Shown piece after piece: positions 30,801 to 33,704 of a DNA stretch of 33,704 nucleotides. The position numbers and the translations under genes were made by a program. This DNA comes from Zelonia costaricensis. Its lineage: Eukaryota; Euglenozoa; Kinetoplastea; Trypanosomatida; Trypanosomatidae. The notes beneath the pieces were generated by a model that saw only the letters and a program-made list of their open reading frames with translations, was not told the DNA's origin and searched no databases. Every line of letters begins with the position of its first letter. Position 1 is the stretch's first letter. The stretch spans positions 1 through 33,704 of the forward strand of contig JASAOO010003267.1 of the NCBI GenBank assembly GCA_030849075.1. The letters are read 5' to 3'.

Positions 30801-32609
30801 GTCAACTTCACCGTCCTGGCCCTCCACCGACTCGCCCGCGCCCCCCTCCGCGTCCACGCCGTGAAGGGAAACCCCGCGCGTGCGCGGTGGCGACGAGGTG
30901 ACGGTCTCGCCGTCGTCGGCCGACGCCCCGTCGCTATGCTGCGACGCCGACTCTGCCGTCTCGCGCATCTGCTGGACGCGGAGCTTCGGATCGACGTAGG
31001 CGGTGTTGTACGCGAACATGTACAGCACCCCGTCCTCCTCCACAAGGTGAATGCGGCCGTCCTTGTACTTGGGGTCGTCTTCGAAGCGGTGGTACCGCGT
31101 CGTGGCGGTGTGCAGCGGGGAGGAGCTGGTCACCGTGGGCGAGCGGGCCACGTAGTGGTTCGGCGAGCGCGGGGCGCTGCACGGGGCCTCGTCGCCGGCG
31201 CCGGCGCTGATGCTGAGCGAGGAGGTCGACGCGGCGAGGGCGTCCGACACGTTACTCGGCCGCTGCGAGCGCCGCTGCTGCTGCTGCTGCTGCGAGGCGC
31301 GGCGCTGCTGACGCAGCTGCTGCTCCGCGAAGTACGCGGCACGCGCCTCCTCCTCCTCTTCGCTACTCATGCGCACCACAATCACTTGCGGGGCTGGACG
31401 CAGGAACATCCGCGGCGGCGGCACTGTGGCCGCCTCGTCCGCCTCCTCCTTGGTGATGCGGTGGGGCTGGCCCGGGTGCAGGGGGTGCAGCGGGTTGCCG
31501 GCCGCTGCCTCGGCCGCGGCCTGGGCTTCGGGCTCCGCCTCGGCTGCACACTGGTGACGGTACGCACGCACCACCTTGCGGGCGTTCCGCCAGCGCACCT
31601 CGTCCGCGTACAGGTTGCACATCTCCTTGTTCGTGTCGACGAGGAAGCCGCGGTTCGGTTCTACGATGAGGGCGTTGTACAGCGCCTCCGGGCTGCGCGC
31701 AAAAAAGCGGCTCAGCAGCTCGAGCTCCTCGGCGGCGAACTGCGGCGTGAAGGCGGCCGCCGTGGAGGGGTTGAGGGCGGAGTTACGATGCCCCTGCTCC
31801 TGCTTGTGGCTGGACGGCAGGTACTGCCCCGACGACCCCGACAGCGAGACCGCCGCTGGCGAGTACCGCAGGCCGCCGCTCTTGCCATCGAGACTGACGT
31901 AGTCCATCTCGTCCACTGCGCCGCCGGCGAAGTCCTCGTCGTCGGCGAGGCACTGCCGCGCGGCGTCGTGGGTGCGCCAGTGTGCGGCTGGGTTGGGGTG
32001 ACGAATCTCCTCGCAGAGCTCCTCTTCGCGGTCTGGGAACGGCCAGGACGACTCGTTCGGGGACACGCAGCAGGTATCGTCGCCGAAGAACTCGCCGAAG
32101 TTGTCTGCGTCGATCGTTTGGATTGGCACCCACTTGATCAGAGCATCATTCGCGTTGCCGTGTGGCGCATCCTCAGTACCGGCATCACCACCGTCGGCCG
32201 CCGCCGCCGCCACCGCAGCGCCTTCTTGCTTGGTCGCGTCCGCGTGCTCGTCGGCTGCGGGGGAGGGGGAGGGGAAGGGGGAGGGGGGCTGCGGCGGGAG
32301 GAAGGGCCTGGGCTGCACGCGATTCAGGGGCGGCACCGGATCGCCGTCCTCGCCCACCTCATCCTGCAGCTGCCGACGCTCGAGGGCGCGGTAGCGGTAC
32401 TTGCGGATCAGCTCCGGCGACACCAGGGAGAAGTTGTACTTGGCGGACTGCAGGTCGCGGCACGCGTACAGCTGCTTGAAGGCGAGCGACTCTACCGACG
32501 GGAAGAAGTGCTCGGTGAGGGGCAGGATGGCCATGGCATGGTTACCGCTCTGGGCGAAGTGGAAGGCCCCGGGGTACTCGTGGCTCTCGCGGCTCGGTAG
32601 AATGCCCAT
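21891..32609 (-). CDS. Paralogue C: giant predicted myristoylated protein with glutamine-rich tail, 3572 aa
   Basis: Unrecognised family, first and largest of the tandem. It starts MGILPSRES, a predicted N-myristoylation site. No ATG lies upstream in the inferred leader. Conserved blocks: 1 (1-70, LAFKQLY, RDLQSAKYNF); 2 (290-345, VDTNKEMC, EVRWRNA); 3 (393-424, PPRMFLRPAPQV plus a Glu run); 4 (508-540, DDPKYKDGRIHLVEE); 5 (859-1018, PVRVVGCNGY, GDKILSR, LSNIPDLQ); 6 (1085-1151, ATAPVS, DYGGAVRLH); 7 (1310-1350, DSDMIIYNV, RWEHFE); 8 (1409-1480, RNDSGW, GRYYIWGF, QYFYGLIPKFAK, then a basic cluster). An acidic Asp/Glu/Ser insert is near 700-810. From about 1480 to the end the protein is low-complexity: Gly/Arg-rich at first, then Gln/Pro/Ser/Ala with about 20 Gln tracts. 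It ends in HNPYSM before TAG. No enzyme motif or membrane helix is seen. The frame is intact throughout. Confidence 0.93.
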   Translation of the reverse strand: MGILPSRESHEYPGAFHFAQSGNHAMAILPLTEHFFPSVESLAFKQLYACRDLQSAKYNFSLVSPELIRKYRYRALERRQLQDEVGEDGDPVPPLNRVQPRPFLPPQPPSPFPSPSPAADEHADATKQEGAAVAAAAADGGDAGTEDAPHGNANDALIKWVPIQTIDADNFGEFFGDDTCCVSPNESSWPFPDREEELCEEIRHPNPAAHWRTHDAARQCLADDEDFAGGAVDEMDYVSLDGKSGGLRYSPAAVSLSGSSGQYLPSSHKQEQGHRNSALNPSTAAAFTPQFAAEELELLSRFFARSPEALYNALIVEPNRGFLVDTNKEMCNLYADEVRWRNARKVVRAYRHQCAAEAEPEAQAAAEAAAGNPLHPLHPGQPHRITKEEADEAATVPPPRMFLRPAPQVIVVRMSSEEEEEARAAYFAEQQLRQQRRASQQQQQQRRSQRPSNVSDALAASTSSLSISAGAGDEAPCSAPRSPNHYVARSPTVTSSSPLHTATTRYHRFEDDPKYKDGRIHLVEEDGVLYMFAYNTAYVDPKLRVQQMRETAESASQHSDGASADDGETVTSSPPRTRGVSLHGVDAEGGAGESVEGQDGEVDNLTNAKAPRRRSNSSAAEQPQQQQRHRRDADDDDEAGAPLTHADRQTSSFYHTVSAFGDASGGGKPGHKRRAEKTGDAAAAGATTSAAAAAAIKRPAAHSADEEDEEDTALCSAEGGPGGRRQQHTAIFSDDDIGAPHGSDDEDEDADNEGEGATADAAAAAPGDADRRNDPSGSDASSASSGSDISGSDDDDDEDGEKENGGDDAGGRRRRRHHHSHRHPSRTSGAADTTTGTVATSAMSKEDRPRMVQQLELVTAAPFILPICPVRVVGCNGYAESKCRGTPWLRGYEDEPEEDAYVESLPVRPPVMTGGGFIDANIGDKILSRAYLLGFQVYRNVCLDAGLPEVLARPFWTLGLLSNIPDLQISREMRFRMRAAAAEVELGYQELRDMIKGTENDLRSYIYGFADILPYLERASQARLAQVEAEAKAAVAGSATSDTAEKSLEYEQAMLNIAKMGEPTRRSADPHTLPTRASQSVAQHNLLFPRSAMEFHTQVTVRGNQALSRVRTDAQASFFHLIAEATAPVSTSLFMKPLELSTYDYGGAVRLHSVVDRGTGSDELLVLPPPRNLNELLADHQRRLRLRRRQLRLEQSEPTTTSTEATEAAAASPPARPAAAGKPVKAVEDDANAMPPYLVYAVVRPSGKAPGPSLAHYQDNLRRPEDGEDANTMDDAEVQATAAVADSDELHGDGDGAAAAAAPTPYAPHQYTYPPGSFVDSDMIIYNVHKGRWEHFEYFHRQQLAQRRARRRAAKAAGKSSAEPESAEAATEAAAAVAPCEASGAAAAEGSAASRVHDDGDAGEAEVEDIHLEDILLCWIKRRLQSATMRNRNDSGWLRDGEGNIVQEGRYYIWGFEHDAQQYFYGLIPKFAKEKKSKRHASTSAGASGVAGSATNRRQDGYGRRGGSQQSTTPRQSGRRQQRGQGSGRASGGMTTPSNSSISPNRSFAHNTRRHGSGAIEQGVSGRRGGGRDGGGAESPGTRSPASLQRTPRNSALNRRLTNASSGTWTPESQRSPGNSTLNRRTQPNNNNSLSFGSAEVTSGRQPVGRAMEDLESPSESTSPRGSATNRGVSATTPTTAASPATVGDVPAAHASPSAGPAARTGSVQAGATAVAAALAAAPIPASRTQQPQPPRSGAPEVTLAAAAPPPSTAPDSGPRGAAATTDISISVGTSTSNSTSHVKVSPAAPARPTLPSTSTATLRQGGGQRPQKSPSVSSATSSPITASGSGTGVSYNTPGLASRRAAAAAAAAAASGPATAPVAVGGAGGRRATSSSITSSSCSPGGASEVASSPPPPPPPPASVSAISTAAAAPALAVPASQATSVAATRGSSSAAASPAPPSSSASSTYGSSQPGPRGVMDEGWTGPVSGRVNMARQDAAGRGAQRDMQQQQQQHGYSSGPAAGRSAAAGSPSYVSGSEDTGYRQGRADRRGGGGGGGGGAEGGYAHGSMQQQQQQQRHNTGLQQQQQQQYLSQQQQQQQQQYQRGPAAPAGVSPPSPPPAGSGTRPYPPRQQPQEQQPPQMLPSAAPAAIITGNTLAAVIPGGYPPYASAGAPSPQQQQQHVDVRGSGSGSSEPGALHVTYKTGGQSRYHAPAHHAPAPHGQAPPVDYNHATPSSTVGNSQSAMNLHSSGSFSPPAPAAAAATDFHQVATQDYGSEGAAQGGRLASDAYDPSRQGHPHSQRTPQQQQRQQQQQQQRPSSPPQPTPHLHPPTVYVNTGAAGVAAPPPPPQQQQQRSAQAPVNLRVPSPRHAQQQPQAQQAPMHQPTYNTRAHHSAQQQQQQQPPMQQRAPYQGQQQQQQQQSGMPGIDETGMRVGPHMQYQFPQQPGHPMMMAQGLQQPQLQQQQQQQQQVSSSVAMLPGGLAPTSPPAAIVVSPVPNASAPNAAGAGRYGPHGRSGMQGGVDVSGMGGVGPVVAMQAQQQQQQQRQQRAHPMGPVTAAMQHPGVLQVSGPSVYSEVSASSAGASPPRSRASSYYPTSPPNSVYGGNNNMPPSGAPHSMGVAPPGMAHGHMYEPIVATTSSSSSASPQQQQQQQPRQAPQHRPLQQQQQQQQQKQQQQQQQHAYVMPEGGSGGVAGGMPGAPPTAQPFVRQPTQVQSPPGGPTGAAMRYARTASSSASPPPSLPPPQQQQQHGYHPHPQQYPLQQQQQQQQQQTSPFSTDHRGGPSFDAALGASSGSAGTPYGSYATSSTATTSQQHHHLQQQQHAASSNTNNAPSSINSSTMNTPLPMHASPSVVGMGRPGLALPASAAAAKSAAASNTSTSAAAASGPSSSGLGAAPHGASQGYANTQQQPQQQRSQQQQQQHQQHPAHNTVASVYPTSGNTSNSTTPAAAPPSVSGVDMSAGGGKPYGQYALAPQQQQKQQQQASTGGGRGGYAMAGPVTGAQHASGGGGGGGGGGGGQQYRTSQQQQQQQRDARYAGSYANEFGGGGGRSGSRDGAAPVMMMSPGSADEGSYEGRITHSGNGGGSGGNGSHGARGPHVSGGAGTVEYSSSPSAYAQPQHPQQQHGPHASQIANQGYPQPQQQHSYPGSASSLPVPHTAQQPQQQQQSYGNMAGGGPGSAASGGGGGNSAGAQRGRGCATSGTGAGGAHQTTTPSGAANARNSSYPPNAMMSSSGAGQGMVSGGAAPSMLVVGGGNMQGVQGPSTGYYGNVNAAAMASQAAPPPQQQQHHSAGGAGDAASAAAYAYRQATSGPTSPYPQPSPQQLQPQPSGARPTSAAAAAAAPNPVVGAGTSGMYGVVNASHPHQQQQQQQQQTPQQQRLATPTGAVLGAGGTHARGGGGGGGAGVYAAVPPPQPRQTPQAQVSIPPSPAPGAYYAAHPSHPQAAMAHAALSPQLAPTPNASGTLLRASPSSQPRYNQQAYQRQPQQQQSSSQNPTPMPQPHPHAAPTSYDSAPQQQQQQRVVDKQHQHYAHPSASMPDAVDPHTRSSGNYSGNYAGSASGAADSLYDSNNNSTATQRFAHNPYSM
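22080..26650 (-). repeat. Cluster of CAG/CAA glutamine tracts in the tail of paralogue C
   Basis: CTG/TTG triplet runs recur on the plus strand about every 100-300 bases, for example at 22089-22106, 22527-22559, 23881-23930, 24352-24374, 24616-24670, 25021-25048, 25255-25280, 25713-25750 and 26356-26455. All are in frame as glutamine on the minus strand and mix CAG with CAA. Gly, Pro, Ala, Ser and Asn-rich segments lie between them. Confidence 0.93.
27735..28003 (-). repeat. Degenerate [ST]P-x-NS repeats in paralogue C
   Basis: Three short related segments occur at residues 1536-1545 (TPSNSSISPN), 1589-1598 (QRTPRNSALN) and 1614-1623 (QRSPGNSTLN). The last two are followed by Arg and are 75 bp apart in similar nucleotide sequence, so they look like a tandem duplication with an older diverged copy before them. 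The S/T-P cores could be proline-directed kinase sites (inference). Confidence 0.7.
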
Positions 32610-32816
32610 GATGATGCACGCTCGTCCCCGCGGAAAGCAAAAAAAAACAAACAAACAGCAAAGAGGAAAAGAAGGGTGACGGGGAGAGCGGGAGACCGGC
32701 TAGTTGATCCGGTGCTGCGCAATCAAAGGGGGGGGCAAGACACAATTCGGGGCACCAACACGAGAGCGAATCTGGAGGCGGGCCTCACGTCAAACGCAAA
32801 CAAAAAAGAAAAAAAT
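32610..32816 (-). promoter_or_regulatory. Inferred leader and spliced-leader acceptor(s) of paralogue C
   Basis: On the minus strand a T-rich tract (plus 32796-32816) is followed within about 10 nt by AG at plus 32784-32785, giving a leader of about 174 nt without AUG. A second pyrimidine-rich tract (plus 32632-32697) leads to AG at 32621-32622, which would leave only 11 nt before the ATG at 32609. Either choice keeps the same first AUG. The in-frame open stretch above it (to 32654) has no ATG. Confidence 0.5.
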
Positions 32817-33461
32817 TGCGAAAGGCACTCCCTAAAAAAAAAAAAAACACCTCAAACCGTCAGAGACACACAGACACACACACACACACACACACACAGA
32901 CACTCGGGTGCAGCGTGACGCGTGAGGGCGCGGGGATAAGGCGGGGGACGGGACACGCAACCTTGCGAGCGCCAAACAATCGCTCACACCACCACAACAA
33001 GAGACAACAGCGAAGAGGACAAATGAAGGCAAGAAGGAAGAAAAAAAAAAGGAAGGAGCGCTTTTACCTTCGGCAGTGCGCACGGCGTTCTTTGCCCTGC
33101 GCGTCCGCAACGGGCACGATCCTCGTTTCGCGAAAACTCAAAGGGTGAAGGGGGATGGGGGGGGGATGGGAGAGAGAGGGAGAAAGAGAGGCTGCCGCAG
33201 CGGAGGAGCGCGATCGCGTGACGCGGAGCAACCGATGCACCGAAGAGAATCACGCAGAGCTGTAAGAGAGAGAGAGACGGAACAGAGACGGACGACACTG
33301 AATGAGTGAGCGGAGAAACAACAGCAAGGCAGAGACGCTCCGCGACACGCAGACGCGCGCACACACACACACACACAGACACCGATTTCCGTCCCTACAG
33401 GCTGAGTTCAAAAATGAAAAACAAGACACACACATACAAAGAACTGAAAGCGCGACCCACA

Positions 33462-33500
<39 letters not shown>

Positions 33501-33704
33501 ACACAGACAAACAGCGTCGGCGACAACGACGCGCTCCACGGAAGTGAGAACGCGCAGACTCGCTGGGCGACGGCGGTGCTTCTTCCCGTCAACGTCTTTC
33601 TCCCTTCGTCTTTCGTCCCCTCTCGCCACGGCGGTGCAGCGCCAAACAGCGACGCAAACAGGTCAAGGGCTGACGATGCGTATTATGGTGGGTCGGGGGT
33701 CCAA
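32817..33704. other. Upstream flank of paralogue C to window edge
   Basis: About 890 bases without a convincing gene. They are purine-rich on the plus strand, with CA tracts at 32864-32903, 33361-33382 and 33459-33509, and A runs near 32834-32847 and 33040-33050. This is probably the 3' untranslated region or spacer of a further minus-strand gene beyond the window. Confidence 0.55.
33361..33509. repeat. CA tracts 33361-33382 and 33459-33509
   Basis: Two CA arrays on the plus strand, the second about 50 bases long with occasional AA or GA steps, near the window edge. Confidence 0.9.

Noticed and set aside
30426..32600. Long plus-strand open frames opposite the giant genes (e.g. 30426-32600, 14233-16479, 10079-11401)
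   Set aside because: They run antisense to the conserved-block genes and translate into Arg, Cys, Leu or Ala-rich strings mirroring Gln and Ala codons. GC-rich third positions create such frames by chance.

Overview
The window looks like nuclear DNA of a Leishmania-type trypanosomatid. Four intact, intronless, GC-rich reading frames all lie on the minus strand, as in a polycistronic directional gene cluster. The DNA between them is long and full of CA/TG dinucleotide tracts. It is purine-rich on the plus strand, so the transcribed strand is pyrimidine-rich, as expected upstream of spliced-leader acceptor sites. I see no tRNA, rRNA, CRISPR or transposase signal. One base is undetermined (n at 607).

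In transcription order (high to low coordinates) the genes are: a 3572-residue protein (21891-32609), a 2378-residue protein (10369-17505), a 1668-residue protein (4002-9008) and a 287-residue four-helix, amastin-like membrane protein (1505-2368). The first three are tandem paralogues, here called C, B and A. They share a predicted N-myristoylation start (MG-[AI]-LPSRES), at least seven collinear conserved blocks separated by disordered inserts, and a C-terminal NPY motif. Between the last block and the C-terminus each carries a low-complexity tail of very different length: about 380, 790 and 2090 residues in A, B and C. The tail of C holds some twenty glutamine tracts. I do not recognise the family and assign it no biochemical function. 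Membrane anchoring by myristate is the only role the sequence suggests.

The intergenic regions (about 1.6, 1.4 and 4.4 kb, plus the two window edges) contain no convincing genes. Each upstream flank has a polypyrimidine tract followed by an AG on the minus strand, which gives an inferred leader of 160-300 nt. None of the four inferred leaders contains an AUG, which supports the chosen start codons. Other non-coding features are a CA/TG inverted repeat just after the stop codon of C, a near-perfect 30-bp tandem duplication after the stop of B, and several G-run clusters.

The most interesting item is the A/B/C family itself: three giant, probably lipid-anchored paralogues with conserved termini and cores but fast-diverging, repeat-driven tails, next to an amastin-like surface protein gene.
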